A stretch of 64,000 nucleotides of DNA from the NCBI GenBank assembly GCA_029948255.1, contig JALIZF010001549.1, positions 62,001 through 126,000 of the forward strand. The letters run 5' to 3'. Shown here piece by piece: positions 21,030 to 32,195 of the stretch (position 1 is the stretch's first letter; each line of letters begins with the position of its first letter). The notes under the pieces were generated by a model. The model had not been told where the DNA came from and ran no database searches. It was given only the letters and a program-made list of their open reading frames with translations. This stretch comes from Telmatactis stephensoni. Lineage: Eukaryota > Cnidaria > Anthozoa > Actiniaria > Isophelliidae. The position numbers and the translations under genes are program-made.

Positions 21030-23765
21030 CCTAATCTTGGCTAAATATTTCTGATTAACAATTGTTTGATAGACTTCCAATTGTTTCCAATGTTTGATAA
21101 GTTGCATTCATCTTGGTAGACTACCTGTTGAATCCAACGATAACACTGCAGCTTGACTAGGTATCTTTTTTTCGAGTTACGATTTTGGAGTTACGAGATT
21201 TTCGGGTAACGCGTGTGACCACACCCATTTTGCTGAGGCAACGCCCACTTTGACACAATTGACTAAATTCAATAGATCTAAAAACTAAACAGAACTTACA
21301 AAAGTAACAGTCCCTAATTTTACTTAGGACTTTCAAAACAATCAAATTTATAGTATGACGCGCCTAACCCAACTTTTAGAATCGAGTTGCAGAATAAGCG
21401 CGTAACTAGAAAATACAGTTTCACCATGTCGTGTTCGAGTTACATAAATTAACTTCCATTTCCATATCAAACAATTTGAGTCCATATGGGGCTTCCTGTT
21501 TTTTTTTTTTTTTTACTACTATGACTCCTGTTTATCGAAATGCGAGGTTTTTAAGACATTTTAAAGATGGTGGACAATGTGATGTGTTTCATCGTTACAA
21601 TATCTGCAAGTTTTTCACCGTAATTGGACTGTAAGACTGTAAATTCGACTTTCAAATAAGTAATGCCTGCCCAAATATGGAATAGAGTTGATATCGTGCG
21701 AATAACACTTTTTTATTTAACAATTATTCCACGAAATCGAGTCGTACATGAGCTCATAGCCGATGAGGCGCTGTAAAATGTTTGCTTAGTGATCATGAAT
21801 GTTAAATATATTTTTGTCGTTTTGGATTCGTGAAGGGCTCAATTTACCAGTGTATGGTATGGCGAGATTAAAATCCCGCCAACGTTCTTCCTAGTTCTGG
21901 TCGTTTCGCTAATTTCGCGCCGTCGGTTGACAATATTGTTCAAGATCAAATCAGCAACGTATAGCCAACGTTCGAAAGAAAATTAGTGGAAAGTTTCAAA
22001 AAGAAAATTTCTATGTTTGTGTGGACTAGTTTGACGGCAAACACGGCCGCGTGAGTCATAACCCTGCTAAAGTATAACTTTGTCAGTTGGAATTGCCTCG
22101 AAAACACATTCACGTTCGAGTCCTAAATCACATAAAAAGATTTTGTTTGCTGCTCCGGGTACGAGATATATAATCGGGGGCCATGATAACAAATAATTGA
22201 ATTTGAATTACGGCCGTGCCGGTGGTGAAACTTGTATGAACGTAGGGTCACCTTTCCGGTATTTTACGTTCTCATCAATGAACGAGTTCTATAATTTTTA
22301 AACTCCACGCTAACAAGAGCCAAAATGGCTTCTCACTCTGGCCGCTTTTTGGAATAAAATGTTTGAGTTTTTCTGTGAAGTTATTTCTCTCACCGGCGTT
22401 TGAGCCTTTGGGTTTCGAGAAGTGAAACTACTTAGCTCAGTTGTGTGACATGGACCTGGGAGTGACGTGTTCACCGTACATACATCAGCCCATAAGTCAT
22501 AAAAGTCCATACGTAAGTGGATTATTTTGTGTTTTTAAAGGAGATTCTATTTGATATACTTATGCTAAGGTATTTTGTTGATTTGAGGCACAAGGATATA
22601 TTTGCGTGACACTGATAAACAAAATGTTAGGCAAAGGTCAAATTAAATTAAATATTCTCATTGTTAATGTCGTCGGTCACAGTGAAGTTTACTATTTTTG
22701 GTATCGATGCAAACAATTTTGAGAGGTAACCGAGAATAAGAAAACATCATTATAAACAAATGCGTTAGTAAAATGCATTGGGAAAACGCTTTTTAGTTCA
22801 ATGATGGGCGTTTTCGGCGATCGCCTGTCTACTACTGATACCCCGGTATTGATTACTAATTTCTAAATTTAATCTAAAAAGCTTGCCTATAAAGCTAGTT
22901 CAGCTTAGAAGCGAATTACACAGAGAGTGGGCGACAAATCTCAGAAGCAAATGGACAAATTGTTCGACGTGAATCACACAAGTGTATGGCGTCACGAAAA
23001 GATGTCACATTAAACAAAAAGTCCTAAGACAGCTTTTGCAGACAACAGTTGAACACAATATGCAGAAAATAACTTGCCTTTCTAAGCTACTTTATTCAAT
23101 CAACATCTTCAGAGCTGATGAACGGGTACAACGGCCTAGCATTGTCATCATGCACTGTATTTCTGGCGTTTAACTGCGGGAAAGGATCTAAGAACACATC
23201 GAACATGTGCCTGTTTTCCCGATGGCATATGGAAAAACGAAATCGGTAGTGATCGCGGCAGTTCGGAGAGATTTCGATTTTCCGGACAATAGGCGTAGAT
23301 GTGCCGATACTACTTCGTACGTCTTCGAGTGTCTTCGTCTTATCACGTTTATTCATGAGGGTGCGCAGTAAAGGGAAAATCATTTTCTGACCTTCCGAAC
23401 GATCGGTTTGCAATCCTCAGCTCTGGGCCCTTCGGGCCAGAGCAAAAAGCAGTTAGAAGTAGCTAGTCCAAAACCGGCGTAGATGAAGAGTATATTTTCC
23501 CAAGACACAAGATCTCTATAGTTAAATAGTCGATAGTTTTCATTGGATCTAATTTCATGTAGTTGATAATGACAACCCGATGATACATTTTTGACAGGTG
23601 TTTAAAAAAGGGGCGGTAATTTAAGACTAGTCTTAGTGTATTGTCTGCAGTCCTTCCTTTTCCTCTCCCTTCTCCCCTTCCCTACTCGCCCCCATTCTTT
23701 GCTCGTCCAGGTATTCTTGGCGTTCGCTTTTACTGATTCTGGAGGGAAAAGGAGGATATGCTCGC
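21030..23765. other. Intergenic stretch with a partial MITE, no gene recognised
   Basis: It contains a poly-T tract (about 21499-21515), the partial palindromic MITE at about 21718-21775, a short palindrome GGGCCCTTCGGGCC near 23425, and a 105-codon minus-strand frame (23096-23413) with no motif I recognise. It also has a pyrimidine-rich patch near 23650-23690. Confidence 0.45.
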
Positions 23766-23771
23766 AGTCTA

Positions 23772-23811
23772 TGTGACAATGGCGATGACTTTGGTCTCAC
23801 GTGCAAGATGG
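23772..23811 (+). pseudogene. SRCR exon A, last 40 bp only
   Basis: It encodes CDNGDDFGLTCKM and the standard donor (ATGG then GTGAGT). Downstream about 120 bp (to about 23930) resemble the intron after the plus-strand exon A at 37.2 kb (ATACCATTC, CAATATCTCAAA-like, AACTTC.TCAGGATTT), so exon and intron were duplicated together. The upstream part is missing. Confidence 0.7.
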
Positions 23812-24170
23812 GTGAGTTTATCAACAATTTTTAATACCATTCATTTGTCCCACTAACGCACCGATATCTCAAAGGTCCTCAAATATAACTTCATCAGGAT
23901 TTCAGTGGATTACGCAACAAGACAATAATTATAGCAGTCTTAGCTTTTGGTTTTTTTTTATAAATTGTTAAAGTTTCACTTGACTTCAAGCCGAAAACTT
24001 TGAGCGACACGGCAAAAATTTCTTTTCTGTTTTTTTTTTTTTTAGCTATCGATAAAGTATTGTTTTGCCATTAAAAGTTTTAATACTTTGTTTGAAACTT
24101 TCTTGCATTTCTCAGTATATCGTTTGTTATTGTGGTCTTCGGGAGTTCTGAAATGCTGTCTTTTGTGGCA

Positions 24171-24202
24171 ACGTTTCGGCGCACTTAGTGCGTCTTCTTC
24201 AG
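24171..24202 (-). ncRNA. Hammerhead-ribozyme-like motif (left arm)
   Basis: On the minus strand: CTGAAGA, then a seven-pair stem (GACGCAC/GTGCGCC) with a TAA loop, then GAAACGT. This is the CUGANGA / stem II / GAAA arrangement of small hammerhead variants known from Penelope-like elements. One extra A precedes the stem. Confidence 0.55.
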
Positions 24203-24313
24203 GCTTCGTGTATTACTGATCAAATATTTTCTTTAGAGTTGTCTTCCAGAAGAAAAATATTGACTTCTGGAAGACAACTCTAAAGAAAATATTTGATCAG
24301 TAATACACGAAGC

Positions 24314-24346
24314 CTGAAGAAGACGCACTAAGTGCGCCGAAACGTC
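24314..24346 (+). ncRNA. Hammerhead-ribozyme-like motif (right arm)
   Basis: Plus-strand copy of the same core: CTGAAGA, stem GACGCAC/GTGCGCC, GAAACGTC. It differs from the left arm only outside the core. Confidence 0.55.
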
Positions 24347-24407
24347 GCCAAAAAAGACAGCATTTCAGAACTCCCGAAGACCACAATAACAAACCATTAA
24401 AAGTTTT

Positions 24408-26005
24408 CCTTGAATGTCTTCTGGATTTGTAAATGTTTTCTGAGACAGTTTTCGATTCCTTTAAAATGTCATTCTTTCCATCTAACTTCTTTGGAAAAAA
24501 TGTCTGTATTTGTCCTGACATTTCTTTTCTTTCGCTGGATGGGGGATATCACTAGTCAAAACTGGGAACTATCGCCTCATATCCATCTAGAATGATCACA
24601 CGACCGTTTTAGCCAACGTAAACAAATTATTAATTGGTGGGTTATAATGTGCTATAAAATGGTAAAGGTTATGAAGCTCTATTTATCTTATCATGCATTT
24701 GACAAAAGTAAAGTTTAATTGAGGAACAGACCGGCCAGAACCTAAAGGCCGGGACCAATGAATAGGGAGTGTCCATTAGAACGCATGACTTGATAGATAT
24801 ATAACAGCTTGTGGATTTTCTTGCTTGTACAAAAAATGAATTTTTTGCATTTATATAGCGCAAATATTTATATGAATATAATCAAATGCGCTTAGAGTTT
24901 GTTAATAGTAAAGACAGAATGTTGTAATATTATAGATATTGCCCTAGGCCAAAGCATGTAAACAATTTGTCTGCGCATGTCTGTTTTTGTTTGTTTGTTT
25001 GTTAGTTTGTTTGTTTGGTGTTGTTGTTGTTTTGGGTGTTGCTGTTGTTGTTGTTTTTTTTTTTTTTTGGTTTGAAATTCATTTCAGATCGAATGCAAGA
25101 AATGTTTTGTTTGCATGGAACATTTTGTTGGCGATTTCGTTCTTTGAAATAATTGTGGGTCTTGTTTTTGAGTTTTTTTTTTTTTTTTTTAATTATTAGG
25201 ATGTCATTTATTTGTATAACTCTGTATGTACGAAGCATTTTCTTGTAGGTGGAGCCAGGTCTCTCCCATTCTCATATCGCGCACAGTGGGACCACAGAGA
25301 ATAGGTTACTATTGGTGACGATATGGATTTCCTGTGTTACATAAGACCGAAAGGCCTAGGCCATTTGCGGGCTTGCAATCTGGAAATTTTGTCATGTAGG
25401 CATGTAGAGTGAACAATGATTCGTGGCGTCATCAAAATATGCTTGGAATGATCGAAATTTATAGTCAGCAGTGAATCACTTAAAACTATGGCAAGATGAC
25501 AACTACGGTGACAAGGCGATTTCACGATCAAGTTTGTAATGAGTTGGTCTTCAGATTTATCATGCCCCGGGAATCCACTGTACCACTGCTTTATGTTCGT
25601 GGAAGTATTCAACAAGGCCACGAACTGTTTATATAGTGATATTTCTCAGGGAAGTCAATGTCCTTTTATGAGTTTTTCATCGCCGTTCTATGCTCGATTG
25701 AAGCACTAGAAGACGATATATAAAATTGCATTCAAATGTTCTCCTCTTCAAAGAGGTAAAATCTCTTTAGAAAGCCACATGATATCGCTAAAATTTCTGG
25801 TGAATCGAAATTTTGCTTTCTTTACGCAGACTACGTACTATCAGTAGTTCAGTTAAATCCACATATATTTATGCATTCTCTATACATTACAATGCCAATT
25901 GTGTGTCAGATATTTATTAAGCACTCTTTTAGCTGCCGGAAAGCGATAGACATCCTTTACTAAACAAACTTTAATCAGTTAGTTTTATAATCATTGCTAA
26001 CACTA
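24408..26005. other. Intergenic; repeat copy and T-rich tracts
   Basis: 24400-24660 is a second copy of an interspersed repeat also seen at 34005-34270. TTTG/poly-T tracts lie at 24985-25070 and about 25170-25190. A 94-codon minus frame (25337-25621) has no recognisable motif. Confidence 0.45.
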
Positions 26006-26061
26006 AAAACTAATTTGAAATAACTCTGTTTTCCTCTGACTTTTTTGTTTTACATAATTAA

Positions 26062-26093
26062 GACGTTTCGACTCTCATTCGAGTCTTCATCAG
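26062..26093 (-). ncRNA. Hammerhead-ribozyme-like motif, left end of PLE
   Basis: Minus strand: CTGATGA, stem GACTC/GAGTC with loop GAATGA, then GAAACGTC. The core matches CUGAUGA...GAAA. Confidence 0.6.
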
Positions 26094-26405
26094 TTAACCG
26101 TTAGTTGCGCGACAATCGACAATTGCAAGACAAAACATCAGTCCGAGCTCGTGCTCGTGCCCTGTAGCGTTCTGTATAGTTCGGGAAGAGTCATTCGGTC
26201 GTTGCCAGCGTTGGCGTCCAAGTTGGAATGCCAGAATTCTAGGAACAGTCGTTGGTGGTATTTGGCTTGTGTATCAACAATGCTCGCATTGTCGAAGTCA
26301 AAGGTATGCCCAGTTTCGTTGGCATGTTGGGCTACCTTCGACGTTCGTACATTGTTGCAAGCCGATCTTTTATGTTCCGCAAGTCTCGTTTTCAGTGATC
26401 TCTCC

Positions 26406-27266
26406 GAACACATACAATTCACTATCGAAAAAGAGAACGAGACGGGCCTTCCCTTTCTTGATACTAATACTGCCCGTGATACCGAAGGGAACATTGTAAT
26501 CGATATATACCGTAAACCGACCCACACAGATAAGTACTTGGATTTCAATTCACACCATCCTATTGGACACAAGAAGTCAGTCGTGAACACACTGATCCAA
26601 AGAGCAGTCAATATTCCATCCACTGCTGCTGGAAGACAAAGAGAATTGGAAACAGTACGTAATGTGCTCCTAGACAACAACTATCCAGAAAGACTCATCC
26701 ACCAGTGCAAACAGAGAATAGTAAACGATCAACCGGCATCAGGGGAAGTTCAGCATCAGAACAAACAAAACACCAATGACAAAGGAATGGTTGTTCTGCC
26801 ATACATCAAAGAAACATCAGAAAGGTTGGCAAGAATTTTACGCAAAGATGGACTAAGGGTAGCGTTTAAACCATTAAACAAGATCAATATGTTGTTCCCA
26901 CGTCACCAGAAACGTACAGAAATCCAATCACGTACAGGAGTTGTTTATAAAATCAAATGTCTGGAGTGTGATTTTGTCTACTACGGACAAACGGAGAGAT
27001 CACTGAAAACGAGACTTGCGGAACATAAAAGATCGGTTTGCAACAATGTACGAACGTCGAAGGTAGCCCAACATGCCAACGAAACTGGGGATACCTTTGA
27101 CTTCGACAATGCGAGCATTGTTGACACAGAAGCCAAATACCACCAACGACTGTGCATGTTCCTAGAATTCTGGCATTCCAACTTGGACGCCAACGCTGGC
27201 AACGACCGAATGACTCTTCCCGAACTATACAGAACGCTACAGGGCACGAGCACGAGCTCGGACTGA
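26406..27266 (+). CDS. Penelope reverse transcriptase C-terminus plus GIY-YIG endonuclease (partial)
   Basis: Open for about 287 codons to TGA at 27264. The start is the end of the reverse transcriptase: IQFTIEKENETGLPFLDTN, then YRKPTHTDKYLDFNSHHP and VVNTLIQRAVNIPS, the conserved block after the catalytic palm. The catalytic palm itself is missing. At about 26940 the GIY-YIG nuclease begins: GVVYKIKCLECDFVYYGQTE (GIY as VVY, YIG as YYG), a CxxC pair, SLKTRLAEHK with the conserved arginine, and downstream histidines. The nuclease nicks target DNA to prime reverse transcription. The frame also continues upstream through the antisense inverted repeat (to 26151), but that part is not real coding sequence. 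Confidence 0.8.
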   Translation, partial: EHIQFTIEKENETGLPFLDTNTARDTEGNIVIDIYRKPTHTDKYLDFNSHHPIGHKKSVVNTLIQRAVNIPSTAAGRQRELETVRNVLLDNNYPERLIHQCKQRIVNDQPASGEVQHQNKQNTNDKGMVVLPYIKETSERLARILRKDGLRVAFKPLNKINMLFPRHQKRTEIQSRTGVVYKIKCLECDFVYYGQTERSLKTRLAEHKRSVCNNVRTSKVAQHANETGDTFDFDNASIVDTEAKYHQRLCMFLEFWHSNLDANAGNDRMTLPELYRTLQGTSTSSD

Positions 27267-27321
27267 TGTTTTGTCTTTCAATTGTCGCGCAATTGTCGAT
27301 TGTCGCGCAACTAACGGTTAA

Positions 27322-27353
27322 CTGATGCAGACTCGAGTGAGAGTCGAAACGTC
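27322..27353 (+). ncRNA. Hammerhead-ribozyme-like motif, right end of PLE (core mutated)
   Basis: Plus strand: CTGATGC (final A of the core changed to C), stem GACTC/GAGTC, GAAACGTC. The substitution in the catalytic core probably weakens or abolishes cleavage. Confidence 0.55.
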
Positions 27354-29351
27354 CACAGGCAGCCCAGCCACTTCTCCTGACGATGTTTATTTGAATAATT
27401 TATTTACTATTTTATTGCTACGCTAAAAAGACAGAAAAATGAGCGCGCTTGTTTTAATTTGCTTGGCGCGCGCGCGCTCTTGTTATGCATGGGTTTTCTG
27501 TGGTAATATCCTCCCGATATCCCACGGGACGAACGCGCGCTTGTTGTGAATGGGTTTCCTGTGGCGATCCCGCGGGACAAAGCTACTTTGTGAGAAGGTA
27601 TGAAACACGGTCACGTGACAAAATACATTTTCGCTTGTATTTCACCAGCTAAGAAAGAAAATATCGATTTTTCTTTGAATATGTAAACAAAGTATTTATG
27701 TCTAAACAACTTAATATTTTTGAGCGTTCAAAGTTTGTTATTTGACGAGAATTTCACCTGGGAAGCTCTGACTCGCGATGGGCGTATGTGTGCCCCAGGT
27801 TGATGGGACACATTTCCGTGAAGCGCTCGGGATTTTTCACTCGTTAAGTTGTCGAGGGACATCGGATAGCTATCGTGAGTACACGAGAGTTTTCCAAAAT
27901 CTAAAAAAGTTTTCGGAATTTCATTCATACCATGAAAAACGCTCACAAGTTTACTTGAAACGGTGCTGGTTTCGGACTACAAAATTACTTCTTGGAAGAA
28001 GTTTTTGAAAATTTCAAAAGAAGCTTTTATGTTCATACAAGACTTCGAAGCAATTCTTCACTGTAAATCAGCAGACCTTCAAGGTATTTGAGATAGTCTT
28101 CTGAGTGATTTTTTGAAGTTTTGTTGTGTCGCTCACAGCTTCATGTACAATGCTAACAGTTTTGGACTATAAAAATTACTTTTTTGGAGTGTTTTAGGAT
28201 GCTTCATAAGTTTTTATGTTCACATAAGATTTCGAAACAATTATATATGAAATGAGCTGATTTTTAAAATTATTAAGCTAATGTTAGGCATACAATTTTG
28301 ATTTTTTGTTGTGCATTTTCATTCTGACTCATAGAGAACAAAAACTTACTCCAGCTGAGAATTTGCAGACAATATATACAAGAAGATTGTAAGCAGTTCA
28401 GTTATAAACAGAAATAAAGTAAGTTTTGAAACGGTTATGTCTTTTTTGTTTTCTTGGGATTGAATTTGTTGGGCTTGTATGTTGATTGATTTATCTGGCT
28501 TCGGCGGTGTATGCACATCTACTATTTCAACCCATATCAATGAGGATGGTTCCTTTACTCTTTTAATATTCTTGTAAACCCAATATCTTCTCATTCCAGA
28601 TTCAGTGGCTGGTGTTTCTTTTCCTTTTTTTGTGTACGGGAATGTCCACTTCACGGTACGTCCTAGCTGTAGTTAAAACAGTTGTTGAATCTTTCTTTAT
28701 ATCCTCTACCGAAACGGATTTTCCTTCGCATCTTCTATAAGTTTTCCATAACCTACAAGCCGAAATAACCAATTAAACTTAAGTAAGTTAATACTTTACT
28801 TAGCTAATACTTAGCTTATTTTCAGGTGTCGATGTCCATAAGCTTATAATTAAGTTAGATTATTACAAGGTCCAAACCTAACTTACCATATACAACGACT
28901 AACTGCTTCGGTATCTCCACTACAACTTGTTGACATGACTTTTTCTTATAGTTAAGTAGAATTCATAAACAAATAAATTTGTTTATGCAACGCAACTAAC
29001 GAAACTTGACAGATGTTTCAGCTTTTGAGCTTCGGAGACTGTTCGACTTACTTTACGATACTTCAACGAGTGAAAAATCCCGAGCGCTTCACGGAAATGT
29101 GTCCCATCAACCTGGGGCACACATGACTCGTGTTTCATACCTTCTCACAAACTACGCTTTGACCCGCGAGATCGCCACAGGAAACCCATTTACAACAAGC
29201 GCGCGATATTACCACAGGAAACCCATGCATAACAAGCGCGCGCGCCATGCAAATTAAAACAAGCGCGCGCATTTTTTGTCTTTTTAATAAATTATCAAAA
29301 TAAACATCCATTGTCAGGAGAAGTGGCTGGGCTGCCTGTGAAACGTCTTAA

Positions 29352-30196
29352 GGTAGTTCCGGACCCTTGCTACTGTGCATTTCCCGCGCGCATTCGAGCG
29401 CGCGCACTTTTATTAGAGAGCATTGGTATTACCGTGGGGAGTCTGGGCACTAGTAAGCGAGCGATTGAAAACGTAGAAACTGAAACTTTAGTAGAGAAAA
29501 AAATATATTTTGTCATCCAAATATCGGAAAAATTTTAATCAAGAAATCTTGTACACTATGTAATGTAGGTATTTAACCTGAAACTTTTAAATTTAGTTAA
29601 TCTTATCCATCGAAAAAGCCGTCGAGAAAATTGCTAAAATGGGTGATATTTGGTGTCCGTTTTCGGTGTGTTTTCTCTTTTGTGCTTTTCTAACTCTTGA
29701 AATAATACGGTGATCCCCTGTTTTTCTTTTTTATTGAAGACGGCACTTATCACTTTTTTGATTTAAAAAATAAAAATAAAACTTCATTGATTGGATTTTC
29801 GTAAATTTTCCACATTTTTACAGTACGTACACCATTTCGGAGTGCGTAATTGAGTAGGAATTTGATTCTGGAATGCCCTTTTAATCATGTTTGCAACTCA
29901 TCAAACAATACATACGATTAAAACTGCTAGATAATCCTCACATCTATCTTTGAGACGGTCAAGGCGTTTCTTGGAAAAATTTTGTTTGCATTCTTCAGAC
30001 CATGTGGGTTAAGTACATTTTGCAAAAAATCGCGGATAATCATTGAAAATACCACCTTTTACGACATCTTTTAGCTCAGAAACCAATACGGTGACCCCAT
30101 CATTTTTTCTCGGTTTTTGAATTGCCAAACAATTATCTTTAAATGACAGGATTTTAAAGGAAATTCATTGATGAAATCTAAGGCTCCGGACCTACC
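29352..30196. mobile_element. MITE with TIR GGTAGTTCCGGAC and TTAA target duplication
   Basis: Flanked by TTAA on both sides (29348-29351, 30197-30200). The ends GGTAGTTCCGGACCCTT and, inverted, GGTAGGTCCGGAGCCTT match at 15 of 17 positions. A second family member in opposite orientation lies at 62785-63860 and shares the first 75 bases. No transposase. TTAA targets are typical of piggyBac-like and some other cut-and-paste families; the terminal bases do not settle which. Confidence 0.8.
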
Positions 30197-30269
30197 TTAA
30201 TTATGTAAAACAAAAAAGTCAGATGAAAACAGAGTTATTTCAAATTAGTTATGAGGTCTTATGAGTACA

Positions 30270-30475
30270 ACTGACTGCAGCAGAATCTTCATTGCTAACG
30301 CTGTTTGTGGTTGTTTGAATAAGTAATATATTTGAATAAAATGTACTTGTACATTTCTAAAACTAGTGTTGTTGTATCAAGCGCTAGTCATGATCAGCCC
30401 GTTTGTAAACATTTTTTGATCGCTCGCAGCACTTCCCTTTCTGTTAGAAACGGCTAGTTTAATATGTTTTTTAGA
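30270..30475. other. Flank of SRCR relic
   Basis: It contains a block of about 35 bp (30432-30466, GCTCGCAGCACTTC...AAACGGCTAGTT) that recurs near 53785-53821. Confidence 0.5.
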
Positions 30476-30477
30476 GG

Positions 30478-30775
30478 CGAAAGCTAATAAAGCTCGTTTA
30501 TCTGGAAGTCTGAGTAATTTTGCTGGTGAAGTTGAAATCCGGTAAAGATAGAAGGGATCTTGGGAGAAGACTGTGATGATAGTTGGGATAGTTAAACGAT
30601 GCCCAAGTGATCTGCTTTATTACAGAGCGACTGAAAAATTGGGAAATTGAAGAAAAGACAAGAACACAAATCCTCTTGGATGAGGTAAGATGTACTTGAA
30701 AGGAAACGTCTATTGCGCAATGTGCTCACAGGGGATGGTCACTACATAACTGTGGCAATACTGAACATGGTATCT
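30478..30775 (+). pseudogene. SRCR exon B relic, plus strand
   Basis: After a TTTTTTAG acceptor the sequence follows other B exons (RLSGSLSNFAGEVEI, then CDDSWD out of frame). It later reads AAGGAAACGTCTATTGCGCA (KETSIAQ), CAHRGWSLHNCGN and TEHG, but with multiple stops and indels. Similarity is highest to exon B at 56.7 kb (SGSxxNxAGEVEI). Confidence 0.7.
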
Positions 30776-30779
30776 CGAG

Positions 30780-32195
30780 TAGGTTCTTTGTAGATGATCA
30801 GATGATTGCAGACTTCTTGATGGTGCGTAGGGAAGTCGACGTCGTATAGAATATCCGTTACATGTTGAGGAGCTAGACCATTAACTAAAGGGCCTTGAAC
30901 GTGATTAAAAGTGTCTTGCATGCAAAACGTTTGTTGAGGTGCAACCAATGCAATTGTCACGGAATGCATACGTACTCTTGATAATTAATAAAGAATCAAT
31001 AGCTTGTTTTTCCAACTGGGACCTATGTAATATGTAAATCATTAAGTTTTTATACGCCTCAAGCGCCTTACTCGTCACTCGACAGAAAAGAGTAAAGATC
31101 GCAAGAACAGTTCTATCGCTTTGGGAGCCGGTTTCGTATTTAACCTGAAGGATTAAGTTCAAAGGAGCACACTAATATAGTTTAGATTTAAGGTGGCACG
31201 ACCCAATATTTTTGCATGAACACCTTCCAACTTTGAAACTCCTATGCCTAAACAGATTGACTTCATTTTCATATCGATTATAACAAAATTGATTACATAT
31301 GGACTGACAAACAATATTAATATGTTGTGTAGAAGAAGCCGCGAGCAAACTCACAAAGAGTTCAGGCAACGTAATTTCACGGAAAGCAAACTCACTCCCA
31401 GTCAAGCTACAATCGGCGCCTTTTTGAATGACACATTTGTGGAAGAAAATGACCTATCTTACTAAATTTTTCCTCACTGGTAACTAAGTTTGTTTAATTC
31501 AGTCATTTCCCCCTCCCCATATTCAATGTTGAGTTGAGAAAAGTCTCCCACCCTAGAATCTGACCAGTGGACAACATTGCTTAGGGGGCGAGAGGGGGTG
31601 GGGGAAGTCACAATTCATAAACGTAGAATTTTGACCATTTTTTGGAAAGTGTGCCAATTGAAATCGGCGCGGATTGTAGATTGTTTTAGCAAACCGAAGT
31701 TAGACCAATGTCTTCCAGCTACTGAAGTTAGTGTGGAGCTAAGGACAGAACAGAGAGAAAATAGAAGAAGACAAGGAACCTTATACTTACAAAAGAAAGA
31801 CTTGCACAAAATTAAATGCTAGAAGTTGAAGAGAAGCCATCAAGAGACAACAAACACGAGGCCAAAAATTGAGGCTAGTAACTTACGAAAAGACTGAACT
31901 TTCGAATTCTTTTGTTAAAAAAATTGAACACTGTGAAACTTTTCTTAGGGACAATTGCAATATTAATTTAGTGAATCTAGCTATAGTTAGTTATCTAAGT
32001 TTAGAATAAGTCATTTGATTAAGAATATAAGTCATTTTTAGGTGAATTCCGTAATTAATTTCCAATAAGGACAGGAAAGTAATTAAGTACTGGAGTAATA
32101 TAATTATGTATTTTTTCTTTAAGTATTGTAACATTCTCTTCTTAAGAATCGTCAAAGTTAGAATAAATGTGCTTTTTTTTACAAGTGGACTGCGT
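30780..32195. other. Intergenic, no gene recognised
   Basis: Several 60-85 codon frames on either strand have no recognisable motif. A TTAAGGTGGCACGACCC start near 31188 could be a transposon end, but I found no partner. Confidence 0.4.

Larger units (their letters stand above)
24082..24393. mobile_element. Penelope-like element terminus pair forming a 272-bp palindrome
   Basis: Arms 24122-24252 and 24264-24393 are almost perfectly complementary around an 11-base loop. The insertion is bounded by a 14-bp direct repeat CCATTAAAAGTTTT (24068-24081 and 24394-24407). A homologous repeat copy at about 34005-34030 has the site unoccupied. Each arm carries a hammerhead-like core. This looks like two head-to-head terminal fragments of a PLE with no coding region left. 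Confidence 0.75.
26070..27353 (+). mobile_element. Penelope-like element, 5'-truncated with inverted terminal copy
   Basis: The right part (26406-27353) is the 3' end of a PLE in plus orientation. The left part (26062-26405) is an inverted copy of the last 345-360 bp, so antisense frames at the left mirror the C-terminus of the coding region. Both ends carry a hammerhead-like motif and finish GAAACGTC pointing outwards. Such tail-to-tail partial copies are known for PLEs. Confidence 0.75.
26010..30262. mobile_element. Composite fold-back element (two later insertions inside its arms)
   Basis: The outer arms (26010-26069 and 30201-30262 plus 29340-29347) and inner arms (27354 to about 27860 and about 29057-29340) are inverted copies of one continuous sequence once a PLE (26070-27353) is removed from the left arm and a TTAA-flanked MITE (29352-30196) from the right. 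The original element was about 2.1 kb with arms of 450-500 bp. Its centre (about 27860-29056) holds a 102-codon minus frame (28346-28654) that I do not recognise. Confidence 0.65.

Noticed and set aside
23096..23413. 105-codon minus-strand frame as a host gene
   Set aside because: No domain, splice context or repeat relation seen; length alone is not enough. Left as unassigned.
26138..26680. 180-codon minus-strand frame and the N-terminal 85 codons of the plus frame starting at 26151
   Set aside because: Both are antisense readings of the inverted PLE copy or mirror it; the real coding part is 26406-27266 on plus.
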